64,000 nt of DNA. Source: Aquatica leii (Eukaryota > Arthropoda > Insecta > Coleoptera > Lampyridae). The notes below the pieces were generated by a model. The model saw nothing but the letters and a program-made list of their open reading frames with translations. It did not search any database and was not told where the DNA came from. Numbering within the stretch: position 1 is the first letter of the stretch; each line of letters opens with the position of its first letter. The stretch is taken from assembly GCA_035610365.1 (NCBI GenBank), contig CM069436.1, forward strand, positions 12,018,937 through 12,082,936, in the 5' to 3' direction. Below, piece by piece: positions 54,150-64,000 of this stretch. A program made the position numbers and the translations under genes.

Positions 54150-55760
54150 AATATAACGACGTCCTAAACGTCTGGGTCAGCCTTTACTCCATCTCTAAAT
54201 ACGACGTGGTCAAGGTATTGCACTTAAATACGTGATACTTTTTTGGTCTCAGTTTAAGGTTTACCCCTTCTCTCTCCGTCCGTAATTAATAATCCGTAAT
54301 TATTTGTTTGGCTTCTTCTCTTTTCGCCAAAGGAAGTTTGCGTGGATGTTGTCGTATCGGCCTAGCGTGTTAATTTTATGTTTCAAAACGATAGGTTTTT
54401 CTTTGGAACTACTCTTCGGCGCAAACACATCTTGATACTCTTGTATCAACACTTTAACGTTAGCCAGCTGGTATTGGCTGATGTTTTGGCATTTGGAGGT
54501 TAGAATATCCAATAGATGCTGCAGGCACTTCTTCGGCGACGTATCTTCGTTAGAATTCATGCATCTCACAATTTGAGATACTGGCGTGCATTGGCATACC
54601 ACGGTCTAATTTTTTAACGTTACAGGATTTGAGTTGATATTTAAGATCCTTACTGGCATCGTGTTTTTCACTGGTACTAAAGTTCTGCGAACGAGTAGTC
54701 CCTTTTGAACTAAGTTGTCCTCCATTGGTTCTATTGCGGGTATGTAGTCTTCCCGAAGATTTTCATCCAGGCTTGCCATCAGCACACTTTCAGTCCTTGC
54801 AGGCGGAGTTACGTCTTCACTCAATAAGACTCGTATGGCTGCCTTCTCTGACGAATAAAAGAGAATTTCTCCATTATCGACCTTCAGGACATTGTTCTTC
54901 ATATCCAAATGGAACCCATACTTCTTTATAACGTTTAGAATTTTCCATAACCTTTTTTTTTACTTTCTGAATATTTTCAAATAATTTTTCTTTAATTTTC
55001 TGAAAATTTTCTTCCATTTTAGTGAATTTTCGTGAAACTTTTCTTCCATTTTCTGCAAATTTTTGGGAAACTTTTCTTCCATTTTACTAGAATTTTCTTC
55101 TATTTTTCTATTTATCGATTCTTGATCATTTTTTATTGATTTAATAAAATCAAATAATTTTGCAACCATTTTGGTTTGATAACGAGTTACCGGCATAAGT
55201 TATATATAACACGAATAAAAAGTTTAAATACGCTACTTTAACGAAAATTAACAGCTAGAAATTACACGCTATAAACAAGCACGCGAACTCCGAACTAATA
55301 TATTATTTATTTACGCAATCAATGTTTTTATTACGGGAGCGATATTAAATTACTTAATGGTATTTGCACTAATGATCGTGAACCCGACACCTGTGAACCA
55401 CTGTAACGTTTATTAAATCTAATTAATTTATTTATACTAAAAATATGTACACGTTTATAACTAACCAAAGGATATTTAATACAAACATTTACGCTAATTT
55501 TATATAGTACAGTCACCGAAAAATAAAGGCAGCGGATAACTTGTATCTATCTAAACACTTACACTTGTTTACATTAAAGTCACGTATAAGGTATATTAAT
55601 CTCCACATGAATTAATTACTTATTTATTTAAACTTGAATAATCTTCTTAACACTGCCGGCTCCGAATTTACTAAAATAACTGCCCTATGATTCATTTGTG
55701 TCGTTTTTGTATAATTTGGCCATCTGTCGAGAACCTTCTATATTCTTTCGTGAACGTTCT
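54150..55760 (-). mobile_element. Gypsy copy G6, 5' half with deletion
   Basis: Minus strand: an LTR (about 55760 down to 55405); a leader; the gag coiled coil (55196-54960; repeated KMEEKF-like units); a jump to the protease linker region (54908-54606); then RT start (54602-54300) and a displaced RT scrap (54150-54260; LKLRPKKYHVFK). A perfect heat-shock element TTCgtGAAcgTTC lies at 55747-55759. Truncated before the RT catalytic site. Confidence 0.82.
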
Positions 55761-55789
55761 AGACGTGGTTAGTAGCTTCGTGAATGCTG

Positions 55790-56150
55790 ACTATCCTGCT
55801 GACTGCTCACTATTTACACCTAATTCAGAACTAAGTTTTATTAAACTTAACTTTTAATTCAATTAACATTAATAAATGAAACAACTTACAAGTAATTTAT
55901 ATATGAGTATCACCCGATATTTATAAACACTGTCGCACTTTGGTTGATCTTAAGCTGCTTTTTATTTTCACTGATCACGCGCGTTAAACACCATTTATTT
56001 AGACCGATTCTTCGCACTTCCGATTTCTGACTCCATTAACTCCAACTTCCTACGGATACTTTTTTAATTCTTACGTTATCCGCTTCGAGAACTTGGATGC
56101 TCTCGAAGCTTCTATGCGTTTTGCTGCCTGCTTCTTAAAACTGTTTTGTC
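55790..56150 (-). repeat. Family B LTR, minus orientation
   Basis: The reverse complement shares the CTCGAAGCGGAT.., CGGTCTAAATAAATG and GTGTTTATAAATAT blocks with 21640-21870 and parts of 1690-2054. It separates G6 from G7. Confidence 0.6.
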
Positions 56151-56154
56151 CCAG

Positions 56155-57805
56155 AATAGTGTAACAAAGGTCCGAAGTTTTCTTGAGTTGTGCACCTATT
56201 ATAGACGATTTGTACCCGGATTTACCAATATTGCTAAACTTTTGACGAAGTTAACCGAAGAAAAAGTAGAATTTAGATTGAATGAAGACTGCGTTTGAGT
56301 TATCCAAGAGAAGATGGAAATTTTCTTTTGGATACGGATGTAAGCAATCTGGCCGTAGGCGCTGTTTTTTCACAGGTTCAAGATGGACAAGAAAAAGTTA
56401 TTGCGTATTGCAGCAAGGTTTTGTCTAGACTAGAAAGGAATTATTGCGTGACTAGAAAGGAGCTGTTAGCAGTCGTCAAGTCCATAGAACAATTCTACAA
56501 ATATTTGTATAAACAAAATTTTTTACTGGGAACGTACCACGCCGCTTTAAAATGGCTATTGCAGTTCCGTAAACCAGAAAGACAAGTGGCAAGATGGATG
56601 TAAAGACTGCAAAAATATGACTATGGCACAGAACACCGTGCCGGAAGCAGTCATCGGAACGCGACTTGAAGAAAAAGTCGAATGCCTCCGGAGAACTGCT
56701 ATGGTTGATGATGAGTGGGAACCTGAACAGTTGCGTCGCAAACAAGAAGACGATCCTGAAATAAGACTACTTCTAGACTGGAAAGAAAACGGCCGACGAC
56801 CAACCTGAGAAGAAGTGAGTGCTTTCAGCAGAAACGTCAAAGCGTACTAGGCGCAGTGGAATTTTTTGATAGTAGAAGACGGTCTTTTAAAGCGATCCCT
56901 AGAAAGTGTCAAAGGCACGGGAAACAGACTACAGTTGGTAGTGCCAAAGAGCCGGATTTCAGAAGAGTTGAAGCATTTCCACGATAGTACATTGGAAAGA
57001 CACTTTGGCATTACGAAGACATTGGGGAAAGTTTGAGAACGATTCTACTGGGTGAACTGCAAAGAGGACGTCATGAAATTGTGCCATAACTGCACGGTCT
57101 GCGCATCCGGAAATGGTTCAGCGAGAAAGCGCAAAGCAACCATGAAGCAATACAACGTAGGAAGCCCTATGAAAAGAGTAGCGATTGACATCGTAGGGCC
57201 GTTTCCAAAATCGGATTCGGGAAATAAATACATCCTGGTGGCGATGGATTATTTCACGAAATGAACGGAGGCTTACGCCATACCCAATCTAAAAGCAGCT
57301 ACAATTGCAGACGTATTAGGAAACGATCAAGGCCGCAACTTTGAGTCTGAACTGTTCCAAGAAGTTTGCCAACTGTTGGAAATTAAGAAAACTAGAACGA
57401 CGCCTCTTCATTTTCAATCTGATGGCACGGTTAAGCGGATGAATCAAACAATGAGAAAATACTTAGCCAAAGTAATGCCCGAACACCAAAGAGACTGGGA
57501 TTTGCACTTTTTCCTAATGGCATACCTACCGATCATCCGTTCACGAAAGCACAGGCCAAACACCACCCTGTGTGATGCTCGGTCGCAAAATACGACTGCT
57601 ATGCGACCTCCAATTTGGACGATGCCGGAAGAAGAAGTTGCTGAAGAAGATTACGCCAGCAAGCTGACCAAGAAGCTAGACGAAGTGTTTGTAATAAATA
57701 TTCTTAGATTTAATTAGCTCGGTTAGTTATAAACGTGTACCTACATATTTTTAGTATAAATAAATTAATTAGATTTAATAAACGTTACAATAGTTTTAAA
57801 CAAAG
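56155..57805 (+). mobile_element. Gypsy copy G7, 3' half of pol joined to an LTR end
   Basis: Starts within the RT thumb (SFLELCTYYRRFVPGF), then RNase H (56295-56603), linker (56617-56808), integrase zinc region (57052-57120; CHNCTVCASGNG), and DDE parts (57170-57264, 57376-57520) to LTKKLDEV. It then jumps at about 57690 into the last 110 bp of an LTR ending AACGTTACA. ORF3 is lost in this copy. Confidence 0.82.
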
Positions 57806-58382
57806 TAGTTTTAAAATTCGTTACAGTATAAAACGTTTGTAGATCCTCTCCTTCAAATGGCACCGTAATACCACATGGACTATGATTACGTCCCACATAA
57901 TAGCAAAATAAGTAGTGCAAATAACATTCTAAATTTATTTGAAAAACTATTTTAAATAGTTTTTGTTTCGTTCAACTAATGTCAAATAGCATGCTCCCAA
58001 GCTATTTATTCATGCATCATGTGAAAAATAAATTAACGTTAACATTGTTAATTACAATTTACGTAATCTCTCGGAAAAGTTTACTGCTCACTTAATTATA
58101 AGTTCAATTGATGATATATTTCCGATTTTTTTAAATTAAACGAGACTTTGTTTAGACAATTCTTGTTACTCGGTGCCAATTGCCATTACAATTAATTCTA
58201 ATTGCGCTAGCGCCAAAACAACAACTTTCTACGAACAATTAAGAAGCTCGTATTTTTAACCTTTGCCGTGCACATGCGGGCCCAATTAACGCAGTCGCTC
58301 ATCCTTGTCAAAATAATCAAGTAATCGGCCTACAACAAAAAAAACCAAACCACAAAACTTCTAAATTAAATCGTTTATTGTC
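57806..58382. other. Intergenic sequence upstream of the Rab-like gene
   Basis: No transposon or ORF recognised. The stretch 58260-58380 (GCGGGCCC, GCAGTCGCTC) is less AT-rich and is the likely promoter region for the plus-strand transcription unit that follows. No clear TATA box. Confidence 0.45.
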
Positions 58383-58648
58383 ATGCGGAATATTTTCTTT
58401 TTTATTTTATGTTTGTCCCTGTACTTCGTTAGTAAACCAGATATTCCAATTTCCAATGAATTTGCCAGTGATACGCTCGATAAACTAAATGTTTATTTGT
58501 CGGATATATGCGAACCCCTTGTAAAGAATTTCCGGTATGATTCACAGTTTTCTATTTAAGTGCTTTATTATTTTTTTTTTACCGTAGGGAGTGGTTGCAA
58601 GACAATTATGACAAAATACCTGACCGTGTAACGTTTAAGATCAAATGA
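58383..58648 (+). CDS. Possible small signal-peptide ORF overlapping the Rab start
   Basis: Two exons (58383-58534, 58588-58648) joined by a 53-bp GT..AG intron with a strong polypyrimidine tract give a 70-residue product. The first 17 residues (MRNIFFFILCLSLYFVS) look like a signal peptide or membrane anchor; the rest is polar, ending DNYDKIPDRVTFKIK. Its TGA stop (58646-58648) overlaps the ATG of the Rab-like ORF as ATGA. I do not recognise the family. It may be a real short protein, the upstream cistron of a dicistronic mRNA, or a 5' UTR exon pair that happens to be open. Confidence 0.4.
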
Positions 58649-58987
58649 TTGAAAATAACGAGATTACGATTTTGCCAAAACCGTATAATGACGAATGCAC
58701 TCCATATAACGTTTACAACTTTGATTATGAAACGAAGAAAAAAGTTAGGGAGTGCAGCGATCGAAACGTAAACAAAGTTTTTAAAGTGATCGTTGTCGGT
58801 GACGTTTCTGTTGGGAAAACTTGTATTGTTAATAGGTAGTTTTGAGAAAAACTTAAAGTAAAAGTGTCTTACTGTTTGTTTCAAGATTTTGTCATCGATT
58901 GTTCGATGGTAATTATAAAGCGACCATTGGTGTTGATTTCGAAGTGGAAAGTTTTAATATATTGGGGTTGCCCGTTACGTTGCACAT
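58645..58987 (+). CDS. Rab34/Rab36-like small GTPase, 5' exons (partial)
   Basis: Exon 1 (58645-58835) encodes an amino-terminal extension of about 47 residues, then the P-loop VIVVGDVSVGKTCIVNR. Exon 2 (58886-58987) continues RFCHRLFDGNYKATIGVDFE, the switch I/effector region, and VESFNILGLPVTLH. The long N-terminal extension and the YKATIGVDFExExFxILG pattern are characteristic of the Rab34/36 subgroup. An in-frame TAA just upstream fixes the start. The next exon (WDTAGQ region) is not found before 64000; the following intron contains hAT, TIR-element and mariner insertions. Rab34/36 proteins act in Golgi and lysosome positioning and in ciliogenesis in animals, by family knowledge. Confidence 0.88.
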
Positions 58988-60029
58988 GTGAGTAATTTTT
59001 TTTACAGTTTACAATAAATTATTTTTCTTAATTTAAACGTTAAACTAATTGCAATTCTAAATAAAGTTCATTTGAATAAGGGGAAATGAGGTAATAAGAA
59101 ACATCCACAGAATTTTCTTTTGTTTACAAAGCTGATTTTTTAATACTGCAACGAATTTTATTTATTAAAGAGCGGATAGTAAGGTAAGAAAAAAATACCA
59201 AAAAAGTGGCATAAAAGGCATATTAAACCTGCCAAAAAGGCAATAAAAAAAGCACAAATATCTATTAAAATTTACAGTTTATTTTTTTGTTTTACAATGT
59301 TTATTAAGTGCTATTATTTTTCCAAAGCACAAATCAAATATTTTGCAATATTTTGACCAAGAAGCTGTTCCCTTTTATTATTTAAAATATTTTTATAGAA
59401 GGAAAAAGTTCTTTCGACATCACAAGATGTTAGTGGAGCAAATTTTAATGCCGATGTTTCTGTTAATGTTAAAGATTTTCTGTTGATGCTTCATGACCTC
59501 CCCTTTTTGAAATTCAGTCAGTTGTTTAGAGGTCAACGGAAGGGGTTTTGATATGACGAAATCCAATTTTTGACTAATGTCTCTTCCTATAGTCCCTGGA
59601 CATGCTCTTATAATTGCACTTATTCTTTCGAATGTAGCGAAAGATTCGGTCATTGCGGTTTTGCTTTTTTCTAGCTTCTTTAATTCGTCAGGAATCCCGG
59701 AAAAGTATGTTTTTATAAAAACTAGTCCTCTCTTAACAGCTTTGTCATTAAAAGCTTTTTGAGATTTAGCAATTGCTGCAGATGCCGTCTCGTCAAATAA
59801 TTCAACCACCTGAAGTAAGACAATTCAATGAATGTATAAGACAATGTCAGATTATAGTATGAACTGTACCTCTTTAATTTTTTCAAAATTTGTGGCATAA
59901 AAAATGTAAGCAGATAACCTCTCTTGTTATGATAGGTTCCGGTGAAAGTTTAACATCTGGAAGTTTTTTTTTATAGGTCCTTACCCGTAATGGTGCTTTC
60001 ACAAAAACCTGAAACAACATCCAATAATT

Positions 60030-62616
60030 CTCTGGTCTGCAAAAAAACATTTTTTATTTAGCCCTGATACTATTCCGGGTGATTCTTATGTAAAATGACG
60101 TCCTGAATCCAAAATATGTCTTCCGTTTTCTTCCATCACCCACCATTTTTGAGGAAGCCCCAAATCTCTAATTTTACCACTTTTCGATAAATTAATTATA
60201 ATTTATTTATCGAACGATAGTAATAATTATAATAATTATTATAATAATAAATATATAGACATGAATTTAATTTAAATGGGAAAAAAGAACTATTTTAGCT
60301 ATAGACAGTAATAAATAAAAAGATATTCATCGTTACTTGGTGCTTGCTTTCCTTTTATACCCTGAGGTTCAGCTCTCTCGTTTCAAAAACCAGCAGTACT
60401 CCGCCAACATGCTCGCATTCTACTTCTCTGAAAATCTCTTCTCCAGCTTAGCAATGTCTTGATGGAACCGTTCCCCGTGTTCATCCGAGACTGTTCCTAA
60501 ATTTTCAGGGAAAAAGTCCAGATGCGAGTGAATGAAGTGAACTTTAAGAGACATATTACATCCTATGTCCTTGTACGCTAAAAGCAGTACCTCCACATGA
60601 GCGACATAATCTTCACTTTTGTGGTTACCCAGGAAGTTCTTACAAACGTTTTGAAATGCAAGCCAAACTCGTTTTTCTTTTTGATTTAGGTGGTCGATAA
60701 ACGTCGAATCTTGGAAGAGTTGTCTAATCTGGGAACCAACAAAAACGCCTTCTTTGATTTTAGCTTCGCTAAGACGAGGAACTTTAGTTTTCAAAAATTG
60801 AAATGCGCCACCTGTCTTGTCCACTGCTTTCACAAACTGCTTGATCAATCCGAGTTTGATGTGTAAAGGTGGTAAGTAAATAATTTCCTTCGGAACCAAA
60901 GGATTGCGGCCGACATTTTTCTGACCAGGAATAAGATTTTCTCGCAGAGGCCAGTCCCGTACGATATAATGTTTATCTCGGGCTCGGCTATCCCATTCAC
61001 AAAGGAAGCCGCAATATTTTGTAAATCCTGATTGCTGGTTCGTGAGTAGAGCAACAACTTTTAAGTCAGCGCAAATTTTCCACTTATAATCATGATTCAT
61101 TTTATCAAGGATTCTGAAGATGTTTTCGTACGTTTCCTTCATATCAACAGAGTATGCAACTGAAACTGATGGGAAGTCATTCCCATTTGCCAACAGGACA
61201 ACTTTTAAGCTTGTTTTTGATGAGTCTATAAACAGTCTCCATTTGTCTGGGTCACATGGCATCTGTAGCTCTGTCATCAATAAATTTGCATTAGGGCAGA
61301 ACACTAAACCTTTATCTTCTGAGAAAAGACATTTCAGGGTTGCTTGTCTGGTTCTGTAAGAAGATATTTTTACTCCCTTTTCTAAGAGATTCCACTGTTG
61401 AAGTCGCGATATCCTAGGAGCTGAGATTTAGTCTTGGGTAACTGCAAATCCCTGACAAGATCATTTAATTCCGATTGAGTGAGAAGGTAAGGTTTCCGAG
61501 AAACTAAATCTGCGGAATACTCTTCATCATCATTGAACGTATCATTCGAAGCCCCAGGTTGTGGCTCAGAGTCTTTTAAATCAATTTCCGGCTCTAGAGT
61601 ATAAGTGTTTGGGGGCTCTGGGATTGGCAAAGTATCGTTATGAGGAACAAGTTTTAGAGCTGACGGAATATTAGGATACTGAATTGTATGCTTACTTTTG
61701 CTCGAAAACCCGACGGTGGAAGTCATACCAAAGTAACAATCTGTAAGATGACAGCGAGGTTCACGCCAAACCATGGGCACAGCAAATGGCATTGATTTAC
61801 GGGTACCTGTGAGCCATTAATCAAACTACTGTAACAAGTCGTACAGCAAACTGATGGAACCCAAGTCTTGTCCTGATCGCCAACTTGACAATCAAAGTAC
61901 AATTTATAAGCTGTTTTAACAAGCGGAGAAAAAGGTTTTCGTTGCGCTTTTAAAGTTAATTCCCCGCAGACATAGCAGAAGCTATCGAGATGATTTTTAC
62001 ACTCGCGTGGCATAATTAAACAGTAATTCAACGCCCGACATTAACTACAAATCACACTTAGTCACTTGAAAAAATCCGGAGTAAAAGTAGTTTTACTGTT
62101 TAACACAAATGAACAAAAATGAACACAAAATCCAGCACGTTTAAAACGTCGACAAGTTAACTCTGCAACAGCTATAGATGTACTGATCGAAGCAGTTAAG
62201 CAAACAATGTAATATAGTATAATGAGAAGAGTAATGCAAGTTCAAGCCTGTCGAAAATTCCTGTTCAAACCTGTATGTGGTATTGAGATCGCCAGCGTCG
62301 TGCAGTGAATCTTCCTAATTGTTTATTGATATTTTTTACTGTTCTTATATATTTGTATTTTATTGTTGTTTCTATATACATTTTATAGCAAATCTTTTCC
62401 CATATACTTTGGTATAAATTTTATTACCTACTTTGGGATGTTTAACGGCTATAAGTTAAAATTCTTAAAAAAAATGCAAAAAATAAAATAAAAATGGGGT
62501 CCCCCCAAAATAGGTGGGTGATAGGTAAAAACGGAGCTCATTTTTGGATTCAGGAGGTCATTTTACATAAGAATCGCTAAGAATGTTATCAGGGCCGATT
62601 TTCATGCAGACCAGTG
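60030..62616 (-). mobile_element. TIR DNA element carrying an unclassified multi-copy arthropod ORF
   Basis: A 2,587-bp insertion in the hAT intron. The ends are imperfect inverted repeats of more than 120 bp: left 60030-60165 reads CTCTGGTCTGC..GCCCTGATA..GATTCTTATGTAAAATGAC..CCTGAATCC; right 62480-62616, reversed, reads CACTGGTCTGC and then the same blocks. Flanks ATAATT (60024-60029) and ATAATC (62617-62622) look like a 6-bp target duplication with one change. Removing the element and one flank leaves a 59-bp hAT intron, a normal size here. It encloses one decayed ORF on the minus strand. The transposase superfamily is not recognised; CAC-type termini occur in several superfamilies. Confidence 0.8.
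60370..62031 (-). pseudogene. Broken ORF of the TIR element (unknown family with N-terminal zinc motif)
   Basis: Reading from about 62013: MPRECKNH, then CYVCGE..VGDQDKTWVPSVCCTTC, a CxxC..CxxC zinc-like module; then (61382-61792) FAVPMVWREPRCHLTDCYF, a Pro-rich linker, and LPKTKSQLLG; then (60420-61304) LVFCPNANLLMTELQ, WRLFIDSSKTSLKVVLL, LCEWDSRARDKHYI, PPLHIKLGLIKQFVKA, and SDEHGERFHQDIAKLEKRF. Past a stop, SMLAEYCWFLKRES reaches about 60375. Frameshifts near 61790 and 61410 and a stop at 60420 break it. I recognise this as an uncharacterised protein family found in many copies in arthropod genomes. No function is assigned from known domains. Confidence 0.8.
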
Positions 62617-63070
62617 ATAATCAAAAAGAGAATCTAATTAATATGTTAAGAGATTTTTACCTTTTTGGTTGCAAAAATTAACTTGTTTACTATTGCAAAC
62701 TCGTCTCTAATGAATTTACACACCCTATGTATTCCATGTGCTAGACAAGTTAAATGTTTTAAATTCGGATAAAATATTTCTAATGCCTGAGCGGATTTGG
62801 TCATATAAAGTGCTGCATCGGTTACCAATAAGAGAACCTTCTCTTTTTTTACGCCTTGCCATTGGGATACAGAAGTCCTACAAACAAAATTATATAATTT
62901 TAATTAATAGATTGGATGATATTAATCAATCATTAAAAAAAACGTATGTAAACAATCCGAAAAAAATTGCAACTTTTTTGTCATTGGGCTGTGGAATTTC
63001 TTTGGATGCTAGCAAATGAGCTTTTCCTGGTTCTAGCTCAGACAATTTACCAACTACTAAATTTGCTATA

Positions 63071-64000
63071 CAGTGTGTCCGAAAAGTCTGAAATATATAT
63101 TACAGGTCGATAAATATGCACTTTACACGAAAAAGTTGTAAATAAAAGTTGTTTATCACTTAGTTATCTACCACCTGGAAGATATCAATTTAAATTTTTG
63201 CTGTAAACAAAATCGCAACGAATAACACCTACATTTTTTTAAATGGCAAGGCACGTCTTTATTATACTCATTTGATTGAGTCTTTTTTTCTCTTTTTAAC
63301 CATATGAAACTTGAATACCTTTACATCAAAAAAATTTCAAGAAAAACAAGGACATGTCTAACAAATTTATTTTACTGAGCAGTATTAATCAGGTACGTAA
63401 TATGTAGCATTGAAACAATTGAATGCACTTTAGAACACTGTCACACTTTGCTATTTGTTAGTGCTTGAAATAAGGCTCAATTATCTGAGAAACATAGAAT
63501 TGAAATTTTAATGATTCTGGGATATGGAGATAGAAGAAGAACCCAAGACGAAGTATGTAATTTATTTAATAACTTGCATCCAGAATTAAACATTTCGCAG
63601 TCCACGGTAAGCAAAGTTTGGCGGAAATTTCAAGAGACAGGTTCGGTGAAAGATGCGAGTAGAACTGGTAGACCTTTGTGATTAAGTAATGTGGAACGAG
63701 AAAATGTGTTCTTGTCTGTTGAGGAAAATCCACAAATTTCTGTTCGGCAAATTGCTAGAGACCATAATTTGAATAAATCGGCTGTACGTGACGTTTTAAA
63801 AAAAGAAAAATTTTATCCTTATAAAGCTTGTGTAGTTCAAGAATTATTTGAAGACGATTTGGACAGAAGGCTGGAGTTTTGTGAAATAATAACAAACAAA
63901 CTTGAACGAGATGCACATTTTCATAAAAATATCCTTTTTACCGATGATGCCACGTTTTGTTTAAACGGCACAATTAACAAACAAAACACACGTTACTGGT
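63071..64000 (+). mobile_element. Mariner-like element, left part (continues beyond the window)
   Basis: Begins with CAGTGTGTCCGAAAAGTC after a TA dinucleotide, typical of Tc1/mariner termini and target. A transposase frame from about 63481 shows helix-turn-helix DNA-binding motifs (RRRTQDEVCNLFNNLHPEL, SQSTVSKVWRKFQETGSV, ISVRQIARDHNLNKSAVRDV), the linker GRPL, and the first catalytic Asp in ILFTDDATFCLNG. A TGA at 63679-63681 interrupts it. The right end is outside the window. Confidence 0.88.

Larger units (their letters stand above)
59310..63070 (-). mobile_element. Decayed hAT transposon in the Rab intron
   Basis: Minus-strand transposase pieces in order: ANLVVGKLSELEPGKAHLL (about 63065-62960); KVLLLVTDAALYMTKSA and HLTCLAHGIHRVCKF (about 62850-62661, ending at a GT donor); VFVKAPLRVRTYKKKLPDV (60008-59870, after an AG acceptor); VVELFDETASAAIAKSQ and CPGTIGRDISQKL (from 59809); and the C-terminal dimerisation tail APLTSCDVERTFSFYKN (about 59460-59320). 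These match the multi-copy insect hAT/CGGBP1-like transposases. The 5' part is missing at the junction with the mariner element at 63071. The intron 60009-62660 houses the nested TIR element. Confidence 0.85.

Overview
The window is eukaryotic, AT-rich and intron-rich, with canonical GT..AG introns mostly about 50-60 bp long. The gene families point to an insect. A beetle is my best guess, but the sequence does not prove the order.

Region 1 (278-41082, minus strand) is one complete giant gene: a hemolectin/hemocytin orthologue (Hml family), the clotting and haemocyte-adhesion protein of insects. I could trace 52 coding exons from signal peptide to C-terminal cystine knot. Every splice phase agrees, and the exons sum to 13,236 nt (4,411 residues plus stop). 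Domain order: signal peptide; GVKT repeat; sushi/EGF modules; three VWD-C8-TIL assemblies; WxxW domain split by a Lys/Gly/Thr-rich insert; CBM14 chitin-binding domain; TIL/VWC; two discoidin (F5/8C) domains; TIL/VWC/LDLa; two more VWD-C8 units; VWC repeats including five tandem modules of about 140 residues; CTCK.

The gene's four introns over 3 kb are swollen by transposable elements. In intron 47, a young Ty3/gypsy element (2055-8789) sits inside an older LTR. In intron 34, a LINE (13871-17420) is bounded by an 11-bp duplication; removing it leaves a 51-bp intron. Intron 21 holds several nested layers of elements. Intron 3 holds a second gypsy copy plus LINE, Tc1 and Penelope debris. Every retroelement I could orient inside the gene's introns is antisense to it.

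The most interesting object is the gypsy family. Downstream of pol, where errantiviruses carry env, it has a third ORF encoding a TARG1/OARD1-type macrodomain joined to a CCCH zinc finger. Remnants of this ORF persist in at least three other decayed copies, so it belongs to the lineage. The LTRs carry heat-shock-element arrays (nGAAnnTTCnnGAAn) just upstream of TATA and TCAGT-type start signals, which suggests stress-driven expression.

Region 2 (41.1-57.8 kb) is an intergenic graveyard of LINE, gypsy and Penelope-like fragments in both orientations.

Region 3 (58.4-64 kb) starts with the 5' end of a Rab34/36-like GTPase gene (plus strand, running off the window). Just upstream is a possible small signal-peptide ORF whose stop overlaps the Rab start codon as ATGA. 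The following Rab intron contains a decayed hAT transposon. One hAT intron is itself interrupted by a 2.59-kb DNA element with long terminal inverted repeats; that element carries a multi-copy arthropod ORF of unknown function. A mariner-like element runs off the right edge.
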